NCBI GenBank assembly: GCA_902702965.1
Contig: CACRXP010000179.1
Coordinates: forward strand, 782,024 to 846,023
Direction: 5' to 3'
Length of the DNA: 64,000 nucleotides
Origin: Spirometra erinaceieuropaei
Lineage: Eukaryota; Platyhelminthes; Cestoda; Diphyllobothriidea; Diphyllobothriidae
Shown: positions 23,390 to 35,699 of the stretch, in pieces
Layout: every line of letters starts with the position of its first letter
Numbering within the stretch: position 1 is the stretch's first letter
The notes under the pieces: model-generated
The model's input: only the letters and a program-made list of their open reading frames with translations
What the model was told of the DNA's origin: nothing
The model's database searches: none
Translations under genes and position numbers: made by a program

Positions 23390-26300
23390 TGGTCTTTCGT
23401 CGCAGTTATCTCCTACAGTATTTCACGTGGTTCAAAAAGCGACTTTTTTTCTCGCAGGGGCATTCGAAATAGCTCTCTGGTTTTTCAAGACACTACGTCG
23501 AGTCTACGAGCTGTGTATACCTAAAATGACTTATTGAGATATCCCTTTGTTTTGCCCATATCTCAACGAAAATATCCGTCCGCAATACTTGTTCCAGTAT
23601 AGGCACAGATAACCGTAAGTTATGTACGTCAAGCTGCCTACACGCTGAACCTAAATCCACTCGAAAGCAGAGTCATTTGGCAGAAGCATTGTCCTTTTCG
23701 GATAGATCGCCAAGATCGCAGCAACATGAATCGAAACGCCTGCAAATAAATGCCACGTTTACGACGGCGAATTTTAAGGTCTTTTAAATCGACGACAGTC
23801 TAGTAGCCTTCATAAACACGTGTTTTTGTTAGAATGATTGTAAAAACAATTCAACGCATTCATGTAGTAAACGCTTTGCGGTGGGCATTCGTTCACTAAG
23901 CCAGGCACACGCCCATTAATCTTCTCAATTGATTTACCCTCTGTGCAAATCAGGCGATATGGAACGGGACCAGTGGCTTGTTCTGTAAAAAAACGACAAG
24001 ACCCCTGCGAACCTAATTTGCGACATGTAGGTCAAAACTGATGCCCTCTTAACCACTGCAAGAATGCAAGAAAGTAGTTAGCATTTGTCTTGCGAAAATC
24101 AATGCAAGCGTAATCGCCTGCTGTCGTCGGTTGTGTCAAAAATCGCTGGAACGTAGTTTGAAGCACCTACAAATAGGAAGTGTATGAACAGCAACTAATG
24201 TGAAGTAGCTATTGAACCATTTTGTGGTGAATTCTAAACGACCCGTCTGTTTGCAGCGAAAGGACACGAGCTACAAACGACTGGATTGATATGCGCGTCC
24301 ATCAGCCGCATAGAGCGCCTAATTATAGAGTAAAAAATTGTATTCTCAAGACAAAACGGCCAGTGTATTTTGGGATCCCACCTCAAAATTCAGACGGCAG
24401 AATTCGGTGTGTGGCAATGCACTACCATAAGGTCGGCTCAGTCACAAATTTCTTTTATACTAATGAAGTGTTTTTCTCCAAAAAGAGACATGTATTAATG
24501 CCTTAGGTTATTATCTGTGAAAATGAGCCTAACATAGAACTATTAAATTCGGCGTAACATTTACAGTTTGTGCGATCCTGTCAACTGTGGTAAGTGATTA
24601 TTGTCTGACAGCATCACCAAAAACTTTGCGCATATATGCCTACGGATGTTAGGCTAGGAGATCATGCTTTTGATGGACAAAATGAACTCCACAAATCAGC
24701 GTTAGCCGCTCACTAATTTGCCTGTATAATTTGACAGTCAGGTTCTCCATACGAGATGTTAAAATGTTTATTTTGATAGAAGTACTCCTGCTAGAATCTT
24801 TTTACCCATAGTTATCCGCTGCTATCAAATAATGTTAACACGTTTTAAAAGGAATAATTTTTATGAGATACGCTGAATTGTTCATTAAGCAACTCAAAAG
24901 CAGTCCCCAGTAATTTCAATCATTTCGGATCTCTGTGCGAAATTTGATTTAGATTAAGCGTGTTTTGTCAGGGGTCTAATTTGACCGTACTTCAATTTAT
25001 TTTCTTATTAGAGGATGGAAACAGATCTCAAATATTCGATTTGACTGGGTGTTATAGTATTTATCTTTCCGTTTTTTCATGCACGCCGCTAAATTGACCT
25101 AGTTTCGCGGTCGACAAAACAAATTAAATGCAGTAATATATGGCGACTATATCACATATAGTAATTTTTATTCGCATGGTAACGTTCCGAAAAAAACAAC
25201 TGGTTCTTATTGATTTAAGTACAAACTGTCCACGATGACTAACAGGTGTAAGGTCTTCACTTAAATGAAAAGACAAAATGAGAGCACGCGAGCATAGTTC
25301 ATTCAGAAGCTACTGTTAATGGTGAATTCTAATTAATTTTTTTGGCAATAAAAAGCCCAATAACGCCTTCTACTGATCGTGCACTGTGCTGGCACTCACG
25401 GTCTAAACACTTACAGGCCCGTAAATGTCCGGTCTCAAATGATTACAAATTCGAATAAAATTTCGCCTAAAACTACTTGAAAGCCAGCACAGGAGTATAT
25501 CATACACAAGTCGCATGTAAAATCATCTGGTTAATGGGCACAATCGGCTTCTTTCTTCTCTGACCCAGGAATTACTTGTAACTGAAGTCTTCATTTTTTT
25601 CAAAGAAATTTAATTGGCCGTACTTCAACAACATGTGCGAGACCCATTTACAGAAACTTCACTCTTTTCTATAAAATAGACGTAGCAGGCATAAAAGGCA
25701 AGATGTAGTCAGCATAATCCCGTTGGAAACGTAAAACACAACCAGAAAAAAGCATGCGCTTCTCGGGACGGGACGGATAAAGAAGGCAGTTTGTGGGTCA
25801 ACACCGTATCTGACATAACTTGCGAAACTTTTTAAAAAACAAACTCTGCCTCTTGACGTCAAGAAAGAAATCCAGCATTTAAACTTTCCCAAACCTACTG
25901 CAATCTAAGAACTTAGAATTCTTCGCAAAATTTTTGATTCCCTTTTATTTGCCGTCATTCAGATGATCGCCAATACACTACAAACATTGCTTTTGGTATG
26001 GACAAGAAAGAGGCTTTTAACTTGTATCTCCCCCAATAGTATTAATTATGGGCATTTGCTCGCGGAAAATTAATCAGTGCAAATACCTTTGCAGGAATAC
26101 TTTGCTTTCAGAATTCCAAGAGGGATACTCCTTTAAACCAGAAATTGATTTTGAGGACTGAAATTGTCAGTTCGGGTAGACTCCCCGTTATCATCCAACC
26201 AGACTCTCATACCAGGGATCAAAATCCTCCGAGGCCTTGGGGTGCATGCATGGGTAAGGTTAAACAGTATGCTTACCTTCCCCGTCGCAATCAAATCGGT

Positions 26301-29300
26301 GAAGTGTCATCCCGAATAACGCATAATCTTCACAATATTCGTGACCAACAAGGGGTAATGCCGTGAAGTGAGGTGTGAGTTGTCTGGCTGAGGCTTAAAT
26401 ATCAGGTCTTTTCGGTCGGAAACCGGAGCATGGCGGCCGATAATGGTAATGAAGCGGTGATCACCGTTGTGCAAAAATCTGCCAAGACCTTGGAGTACAA
26501 CTTTAAAACAAAACCAAACGAGCTTGGTTCTCTTAACAGTCTAATAGAACACACGGTATCAATTTTGCACAATGCACGCAGCTGAGTCGCCTATTGTGCA
26601 TAGCATTGGTATCACTGAATCATCGTATATCCACCTCACTCAATCAGGCAACTTCAAGCTGGATCTTGGCAACCAAGAAACCCTTAAGTGGATGAATTCT
26701 GGAAATGTCAGCTGTCAAGCATACTTAGCCAAACGCCAGAACACACTTTGAGAAGCAAAGAAGCAAGGTCTCACCTTGACATCTATGTTTTTGACTGAAC
26801 ACAACCTAAATAGTTACTGATATTTCTCTAATATTTACGTACAAACAGAACGTATCTCTTTACGTTATGACACGTCCAAAGAGTTAACGGATTGCAGGTT
26901 AACGAAGGCTGCCTTATGTTCCCAAATACTTCCCTGTGATTGCGTCAGACATCATGTTCTGCTACACCGTCCTCAGCAAAGTAGAGCTTTAAGTTAAACA
27001 TTACAAAACTAACTGCACTAAGCCAAAAGCAAGTTAAATTAGTCAACAGAATAACAAAACTTAGGTTAAAGGCAGCAGTATATGCTATTCAAATCGACCT
27101 AGAGATATCAAAAAACTCCAAAAAGTGCATTCGAAAATATTAATTCCATTAAAATAGACCCACGAGAATAACACAGTTGTGCCAAACTATGCCCGTTCTT
27201 GTTTGTTATGAAGCATTTCAGCTGTTAGTTGTCCTGAAAGGGTCATGGTTCCCAATATTACTGTCAGTTATGCAAACTGTCGGCCTTAATATCTGCTTGA
27301 GAATTATTTTAATACACTGGCTAAACGCATGAATGCTAACTTTATTCCTTTTATTTACGAATAAGATAAAGATTCTTATCCAGACCAAACCAGGCATCAA
27401 GTTAAGACATGAACATGCAGCGTCATCCACCACCAATTGTTAATGGACATAAAAAATTACCTGATGAGTTCCTCGAAAACCGCTAAGGATTGAAGAATGA
27501 AAAATTAAATTCAATTATGCATAAACGTAATGATATTTTCGCGATTTTCCAGTTACACTGAATTCACGTGTGTCCAAACGTAGTTTATTATACTTGATTT
27601 TCTCAAATACTTGTCATGAAAGCCTTGGGCCTATTTAGAAAAAAATCATATAGATGAATTCTCACAAAGTCTCTAATCAATTAATTATAGCAATAAACTA
27701 AATCGCATGAAAATGCAGAATAAATCGCATATAAACACTCCAATAAGATTTGCATGCAGGGATGTTTAAAAGCAGTTGGAAGTAGTTTCCAAAGAACAAG
27801 TACGAAGAAAAAATTTGAAATTTGAAATGGAACCACCGAGATTCACCTTGGAGATACAGTCATTTGAAAATTAGTTTGAAAAATGAACGATGCTATCACT
27901 GCCCCAGATAAATATATTGTTTTTTTAAAGTAGAGCACTAAGTTGAGATGATTGTAGGCAAGAACTGGGGAGTTATCCACCAAGAATCAGTTTTCCATGC
28001 GCACTGCTATCGTCTTTCTATCTAGAAATATTACGTTGGCTTATAACCTCGACCTATTCTGATAGACAACTGGAAAATAAGCCCGACATATTAAGCTCTG
28101 GTGGGTATGTCCACTTACAAAACTGTCTCTTCACCGACTAGTTTACTACTAAATTCATTGACACCGCCAGGATTACGTACTTTGTCTGAAATGCAAATAA
28201 CTTCGCGATAGGTTCGCCTGAACCTCAGAGTTTTAAATAGCTGCTTAAAACCTTGTAAGCTGTTGTAGGGAATTGTAATTTAGCGACAAACGAGACCCGT
28301 ATTGAACGGTTTATTTAACTGTCACGGTACGTTAACTGGCCGCTATTTTTGCGATGTATGAAAACATACGGCTAAGTCTAGCACTTCTGTTAATCTTAAA
28401 TCTGGTCATATATTTTTTCATGAGTTGTGAAATTCGAAATTTTTTTTCTGATGATCGAGCGCGACCGCATCAACTTATATTTAAACCAAAACCGTCTCAA
28501 AGCATCATGCTGGCAGGCAGAAAAGCGTACTCATGAATTCTTAAACTATATTTACCAATGGCGTGTAGGTAATTGGAAATCTTATCCTGAAAGCCCAACA
28601 GTGGCTTGCACTCCAATTTAAAAAAAAGTTTCTCCAAAATGACCACCTGTCATGGTGAGTCGAATGGCCGGGAACACTTATTGACAGCCAGGCGACACTT
28701 TTTAAGTTACTTGATGAGGACTTTCGCAATTGCATGACCGGATGAAGGATCGTTTTGACATTCAGTATTTCATATGATTTATACCGCCTTAGCTTAATGG
28801 CAAAATCTGCTCGCCAACGAAGATATTAGCAGAAAGTCAGTAATTAAACATTTTAAAGGTCCAACTTTGACCATTTCTACTTAGCTTTCTTATTCTTGTA
28901 GCTATGAAAAGTCGATTATTTAAGCAAGGTTCCTTTGCCTATTTCGCCAAACACTCATTTCTAAATAAATTAAGATTAAAGTTAAAAATAAGTTTCGGTG
29001 CATCATTTTCCGAAAACGGTTGCGCTACACGGTATCCGGTTTGTGTGTGCGTGCGTGTGTTAGGACACCGTAGGTAGTATTGTCATTAATGCCAGAAAAT
29101 CTAAAGATCTATTTCTGTACTGAAATGACGGATGTAATTTTCATAAAAACTTCCTTTTTGGGATATTGGGGGACACGGTTTGCAATTTCAATGCGTCCCA
29201 TAATGCCAGACACGCGCTTGAACTATCGCTTGGTCAACTTTTCCTGCACTCTCTTATCTAACCGCACACGACCTACCGCTAGAGAACCAGTATTTCGATA

Positions 29301-30106
29301 GTTACTGCATAATTAAGGTGCAGCCCATAAGGATAGATACGTTATTTTGGGAAAGTATTTTTCCACTTCTGTCAGACTGTAACATTAAAAGGAAGTGATA
29401 TTTTGGTGTGAATTTGTGTCGTTAAAACAACACACTTGTCTTCCAATCATCCTCTTTCCAGTTTAAAATGCCATGAGATTGCGTTTTAATAAATAGGATG
29501 ACAGAAATCTTGAGATATCAGCGATTGCGACATGGTGATGGGGTTCGGACTTTGAGGAGCTCTGCCTAAACAATCTTACGCGCAAACGACTTCCAGGTGA
29601 ACGCACCCATAAGCAATATAAAAGTTGGTATTTGGTGGTTTTTAGAGTCTGAATAGGGAAAAAGAGACTTCGATTATACAGTGCCTGCCCGGTTTCAGAT
29701 TTTATTGTGTTCATAATATTGTCTGTTTTTAAATTGAACTCAGGTGAAAATATGAGACACCTGCTGACGCAAAATCATGTCTTGCATTGCTTGGTTTCCT
29801 AATTATACCTGAAGGGTCTCAAATATTTGCAATGTATGCCAACATGATTCATCTACATCCCCTATTCCTGGTGCTTAACCCGGTTGGTCCAAAACCAACA
29901 GCTGCCAAGAATCAGTAGATACAACCGTTGTTATATCAAGTGAAAACTCAGTCCCACATGAGAGCTGGATGTCAAGGTCAGTGTGTGACTGGTCGCTAAC
30001 ATTTAAGCTTTCCAAGATTCCAAAAATAGACTTGTCGAAATGGACTTCAGTTTGAAAATATTTCTTAACTGGACCTTAAACTACTTTAAATATAAATTCT
30101 TCCTAC

Positions 30107-30345
30107 CTGGCGACAGTAGTGGATGTTACAAGGGACGGTAGCTGCACAGAATTAGCGATTCCGGTCGGCTTGTTTGGCCTTTTTGCATAATCCGCGGCTA
30201 TTCTATCGGTGGTGGCTCTCTCGCGGAACGAAGATAAGCCAGCCCTGGACTGTGTGGACTCCTGTTGGCTGGGTCGAGTTGTAAACACCTTCCAGTTGAA
30301 TACAGGAGTGTCTGGCTCATTGCTTGGCTGGGGGTCTTCGGATTC
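30107..30345 (-). CDS. FERM gene exon, linker before the C-terminal exon
   Basis: This 239-nt exon lies between an AG acceptor (ctgtcttaaaatgtcag) and a GTAGGA donor. It starts in phase 0, matching the end of the 659-codon exon, and leaves two bases, matching the terminal exon. The 79 codons read ESEDPQPSNEPDTPVFNWKV, then a Ser/Gln-rich stretch, FRERATTDRIAADYAKRPNK, and VQLPSLVTSTTVA. It is hydrophilic and unrecognised. The acceptor's pyrimidine tract is weak, so this exon rests on phase agreement on both sides and on its local rise in GC within AT-rich intron. Confidence 0.6.
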
Positions 30346-31009
30346 CTGACATTTTAAGACAGTATCGTATGAAAAAAAGGCAAAATGTCACTTTTGAAAG
30401 GCAAGTGGGTAAAGTGTCAAAAATTGGAAAGGTCGCCCGCTTTCACAAAACTTTGGAGGTAACAGAAAAAAGGAAGCAGAAGAAACGCTGACGCAGTTAT
30501 TGAAGCGAACTTGCACATCCCATTGCGTGTATTAACACTGCGGTCGTCTTGCAAAATTGCAGATATATTCCACCTTTTACTGATGCAGAAATACATTTAC
30601 ACTGAGCATAAACGGTAGCTCAAGTGGAGTAGTATATTTAAAAGTGAAAATAACAAAGAACATTGTAATTTACTAAGCAGACTTGACAGATATTATAACC
30701 TATTCTATCGGCAGAATCCACAATCTGCAGTTTTGACTTCAAAGTCAGACAGTAGTTCAGAAGAGAGTGACGTTTCCTCTAAATTAGTAAGTCTTACGTC
30801 GGCTGAGGTGAAATGATCCAGCAGTTGTTAGTTTCTCACCGGGCCAGGTTTTATTTCAATCAATATCCCAAGACCAAATACTTCCTTAGCTTATAGTGTA
30901 GCCCCATTTAGCTGTCTCTCGCAAGTTATCAGCAGCTGACCGGAGTCTCGTACGGGATAATAATTACGGTTCAATGTTTGGAAAAATTAATAGAAACTCT
31001 TTGACTTGC

Positions 31010-31990
31010 AGCAGATATAATATCTCACAAAGTGGTAACCGAGATTATTGGATGTGACCTTTACTGACAACAAATTATTTAAGTAGAGTCTTAAAATTTG
31101 ACTACCATGCAGCATAATCCACGGATATTTCAGTAAACGTCAGGATACGGGCTTTCGAATAGGATTTTTCACGATTGTCTGACAAATGTGCACTCTGTAA
31201 AATACGATTAATAATTAGTGTGAATTTTCCCTGGTGATTTTTGATACCCCTATGTGTTCGATTATATGTATGGAAAAAATGTACAAAAGTATTTCCCTTA
31301 TGGTTACTTGGTAGAAATTGCGTCTTCTCCAAATTTTATACCTGAGGAGAAAGTGTCTTTTGGTTTCTTAAAACGTCATCAGTTCCCAAATACTTTCTAA
31401 CCATCTGCTATTACGCTTGCTTAGAGAGATTTCAAACTGCATGCTCTATACATTCCGTTGACAAAGTGTCACATATTCCTTTATGACGCTAGGAAGATAT
31501 CACACAAGACTCATGAAACTGTGCAATGGATGGGAACCAGGTTGTGCACTTTATAAGTAACATTAATAAGCGTGCTGATGCGATGTTGTATGAATTAATA
31601 TTTCAAAAGTTTAAAATATTTCCTAATTGAAAACTTGTTAAAAATTTAAAAATACCCTTTTCTTGGCTATAAAATTAGAAGAAGACGTAATTTGGTGTCA
31701 AAAGAGTAAAAGACAAACATTTTTCGCATTTTCCCGACAAAATATGTTGGAATATCGAAACGCAGCGGAAAAAATTCATACAACTTCAATAGACGTTTTT
31801 CCCATAGGTCACGGGTTTTGCAGTCGGCCAAAAAGAAACTCATTCAAAAGCCCTCATTCTTTTGTGACTGAAATATTTTTGGATTATGCTTCAAGAAAAT
31901 TAATATAACAACTTTGCCTAGGTTAAATTTTCAAGTTAAAAACATCTTTCAGAATTTCGTTTAACATTTCATGGGATAGCTCATTCACTG
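31010..31990. mobile_element. Foldback MITE copy 5, decayed left end
   Basis: The right end ATGGGATAGCTCATTCACTG is followed by TA. Arm blocks are recognisable at 31080-31370 and 31660-31960. The left terminus is eroded, so the start is approximate. It lies in the FERM gene intron between exons 30107-30345 and 39422-41400. Confidence 0.65.
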
Positions 31991-32846
31991 TACCATCACA
32001 AGACTTTCTGGTTTGCATAATAGAATTGCAAAAATCAGAGTTTTTCCTTCCTGACGATCGCTATTCTCGAGCACTGCATCTCTTCTGCCGCTATAAAGGA
32101 GTAAACTCGTGGCCCCCTATTTTCAATCCTATGTTTCTTTAATTGTAGTTTTTATTACATATCCTAGAGCTTACACCCTTCAGTCATTTTTAGTCCGTTC
32201 TCTTTTAACTGCATGTTAGTTGTTGCGATGCTGATAACTATAGGCTGGCTATTTCGTCATTGTTGACACATAAAAGTTGTTCTACTTTCTTTAGCATCAT
32301 AGGTATCTGTACTAGTGGCAAGCAGGGAGCTTCTGAGAACATTCTTTCGCACCAGGCGTGAAGAACGTGTCATTAAGTTGCAGGGAGGGTAAGGTCCTCC
32401 GTACTTTGTCTTCGCATATCCGCCAGGAGGAATCGCTGTAAATAAGTACCAGCTAACGAGCAGCCTTCGGTTCACATAAGATTAACAATCCCGGTTCGGA
32501 ATTAGGCCTGCTAAAAGCAAGTCGTTTTTCATAAAAAAGTAGGGTTCTTTCGCCGGATGACATGTGTAACCTTAGTTGCACTAAATTTCACTGCCCATTG
32601 TCAGGGACTGAACCGCACGATTTCGGTCTTGCGCCCCACAGCGTCTGTCGTGCAGAGCACCAATGGCAATTTAGATTGCGTCATACGTCCTCGTGTATCA
32701 CAGCATGGCAATAAAATCCCACGCCCTGACGCACTTGCAGACAACGCGGACGGGCTACGACTACGATCGATGAGTGCTGCAGAGTGTACTTGCAAACAGA
32801 GATCTATACAACCAATACCATGGGAGGCAAGATCGTGAGGTGCTGT

Positions 32847-33830
32847 GAGTGGCCAATCTTATGAAATCTTGACCAAAATTATGAAATGTGTTTCCGGTTA
32901 GGAAGGATTACTTAGGCAGTGTTGCAATACTGACCATCTTGCGACATAATCTTTTAACATTTCAGACTCGCCAGGATGTCAACTTCTGAATGCATTTCTT
33001 TACAATCGTCAGTAGAAACCGGACTCGGCAAGAAATGACTACCTAATTAACATGCATGTTTCACATTGGTTTTCGATAGTCTTATAATTTCAAATATATT
33101 TCGTGAAAAAAGAACAAAATATGCTCTCTTCCAATCGTTGACAGAGAATCATATTAACTTTAAATTTTTTACTCAAAGAAGAAGTATAATAAAGATTTGA
33201 AAACGTTTTCTAATTCTCGGATAATTTGGAGTCCGATCAGCCGTTGCATTAACGCTAGGTGATTTCAGTCTAAAAGGTGCATGCGTTCCGCGTTAGGAAT
33301 ATCATACAATCTTCTATGCCTTTAAAAAGATAACATACAGAATCCATTACATTTTGCGGTGGATGCGAACTATGCTGTACATTTCATGAGAAGCAGTGGA
33401 AAGCGGGTTGGTAAGATGCTGTATGAATGTACTTTATACAGTCCCATAAAATCTCATGAGTAAAAACTTTTTGAAATCTAATTATACTCCTTTTTCAGAA
33501 ATAAAATATGAAGTTGATGTGATTTGCTATCGGACGATTAAAAGAAAGCATGTTGGTTCATTTTTTTTATAAAATGTGTTTGAGTTTATAGGACTGTCGA
33601 AAAACAGTGTGAAAAATGCATGCTTATTAAGTAGTCATTTTTTACATAATAGGATTTCTTCTGGAGATTAGAAAGAATTGCATTCAAAAGCTGACCTCTT
33701 ATCGAGTCCGAACTGTTATAGGATTACGCAGCAAGATAATCCGTATTTCAACATTGCTTAAGTCATCTTTTCTAATTGAAAACGGATTTCAGAATTTCGG
33801 GCAACATTTCATGAGATCGGTCATACACTG
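32847..33830. mobile_element. Foldback MITE copy 6 (GACCGATCTC-type)
   Basis: The right end ATGAGATCGGTCATACACTG is followed by TA. The left end GAGTGGCCAATCTTATGAAAT is a diverged mirror. Inner blocks match the 12816-13816 copy closely. Confidence 0.75.
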
Positions 33831-34714
33831 TATACGATGCGAACAGTGCACAAGATCATCTTATATCCGAAAATGGATAAGCAAATACAAGGCCTGAAGT
33901 GTCAGAACACAAATAAACCTTTCCAAGCAATCTTTGTTTTGTGATTTTGTGCCTGATAACCATAAATGTATAATATATATATATATATGGTTACAAATTT
34001 TCGGAATCTGACGTCCCCCAGAAAAGCAGATTTACGAGTACGTTCTACCTCTATCAAAGCACCCAATATGTCAATGTCTGAAACATGTTTGCACGGTAGC
34101 CGCTGAGCTAGCAATATAACAAACGCCCTTCCGTCATCAAAGGCGAAAGCACTACTAGCGCCAAAATCCCAAACAATTATTTTATGTTATAAGCTCATTG
34201 CAACCGCAAAGGGCAGGATGTTCTGCTGAGCGCAAGGGCCAAAAAATGCATTAGAACCCTGGGTTTATGGGCGTTGCCTGCCGTTACGACTTCCTGTATA
34301 GACATAGGCAATCACTGAACATTTTTAGGGGAGGCGCTTAAAAGAATATCATGTGTGCCTACGGTTGCTCTGAAAGCCAGTTCAAAGCAGGTCATGCGAA
34401 ATCCCTGCAGGGCGACGGACCGGGTGTTTTGTAAGTTATGGACAGGAAAACTTAGCAGATGTGGCATTTTCGCCTTCGGATTAGCTGGTCTATCGGGCAC
34501 AAAGTTCTCTTCCACAGAGTAATTCCAAGTGATCCAATTTTGTTTTTGCCTGGTATACTTTGGGAAGTTCATACTTACACTCGTGTGCCTTTAATGCGAG
34601 CTCTACACTGCAAAGATATTCCCTAAATGAGTTCTAAAGTTCCTCTGTGTGAAGTACGAGGCATTTCAAATTCTGAAGGATTTAAATGACGTGCATTTAT
34701 TGATGTCAAGATAT

Positions 34715-35105
34715 CTTTCAGAAATTGCTGCTTTTTAATTTCCTCAGAAGTGGACTGCAAACTATGATTAGAGCAATTTAAACTCATGTCTATAGGCGTA
34801 GACCGAAACATGATAAACGAATATTTGGATCAAAGTCCATCAGCCACAGCGGGTCAAACGCGTAATATTCGTTGACTACCGACAGTCAGCTGGTAGTATA
34901 TGTGTTTATTTGTAACACCTAAGTATACTACCAGCTGCCTGTCGGCAGTTAATGAATATTGAGAGGCTATCCCGCTGTGGTTGATGGACTTCGGCCCAAA
35001 TATTCATACGTCAAATTTCGGTCTGCGCCTATAGACCTTGGTAGGAACTGACCTTCTTCAACTTAGCAGTTAATTTCTGAGGAGATTAAAGAGCAACAAG
35101 TTCCA
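34715..35105. repeat. Long palindrome, arms about 190 bp
   Basis: The arms meet at about 34905-34922 (GTAGTATATGTG...AGTATACTAC). Paired landmarks: TCTATAGGCGTAGACCGAAA with the GGTCTGCGCCTATAGACC block; GTCCATCAGCCACAGCGGG with CCCGCTGTGGTTGATGGAC; CGACAGTCAGCTGGTAGTAT with ATACTACCAGCTGCCTGTCG. Pairing continues, more weakly, to AATTTCCTCAGAA / TTCTGAGGAGATT at the edges. It differs from the foldback MITE. Confidence 0.8.
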
Positions 35106-35489
35106 AACTAGAGTACCTAACAGAACGCCCAAGGAGGATGGTGAAAGGCCCATTTATGAGCCAAACCCCCAGAGCTGTCTCATGCAGCGGAAAAATATCG
35201 GCAAACACGTGTTTGGGCTTTTAGCTAGTGTCAGTGCTGCTAGTATGACGTCTTGTAACACTAAAGTATTTTTCGGAGCCTGTTCTCGTGTAAACTAAAT
35301 GCCGAATCATGGACACAAGAAAAATGTCGTTTAGCTCAGACAATTTATCTGGAATTCGGGAAGTTTAAAACTTTAACCGCATTGTCTGATCGGTTGACGA
35401 AGTGTTCTTTGGGTGGACCAAGAGGACCAACATTCAGTATTTTTGCAGTAAAGAGGTAGACTGTGTGGCATGCATAAGTCAGTCTACAA

Positions 35490-35690
35490 ATGTGCTCGAT
35501 CCCGCCTCTGGTCCTCTTTACTCTGCTTGGCGTCCGTATGAGACTGACGGTGGAGGAGAGTGTGTGCTAGGTGCAGTGCAAGTCTGCCATCACTACAAAA
35601 GAGCTCGCGCCCAAATCACCGTCCTGATGTTCACTCTGCTTTTGAACACACGGTAGACATAGTCAGAATCGAGGGTCGAACAGTCAAGGT
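35490..35690 (+). repeat. R4 interspersed repeat, short copy
   Basis: CCTCTGGTCCTCTTTACTCT, GGAGAGTGTGTGCTAGGTGC and ACACGGTAGACATAGTCAGA align to the core of the family. Confidence 0.5.
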
Positions 35691-35699
35691 ATTGGTCAA

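Larger units (their letters stand above)
18438..30106. other. Last intron of the FERM gene
   Basis: About 11.7 kb by the exon model. It holds a SINE head, a TTAGGG-like tract, a Penelope fragment and one foldback MITE, all between 20.9 and 23.4 kb. From 23.4 to 30.1 kb it is AT-rich and I see no repeat, RNA or exon. Confidence 0.55.
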
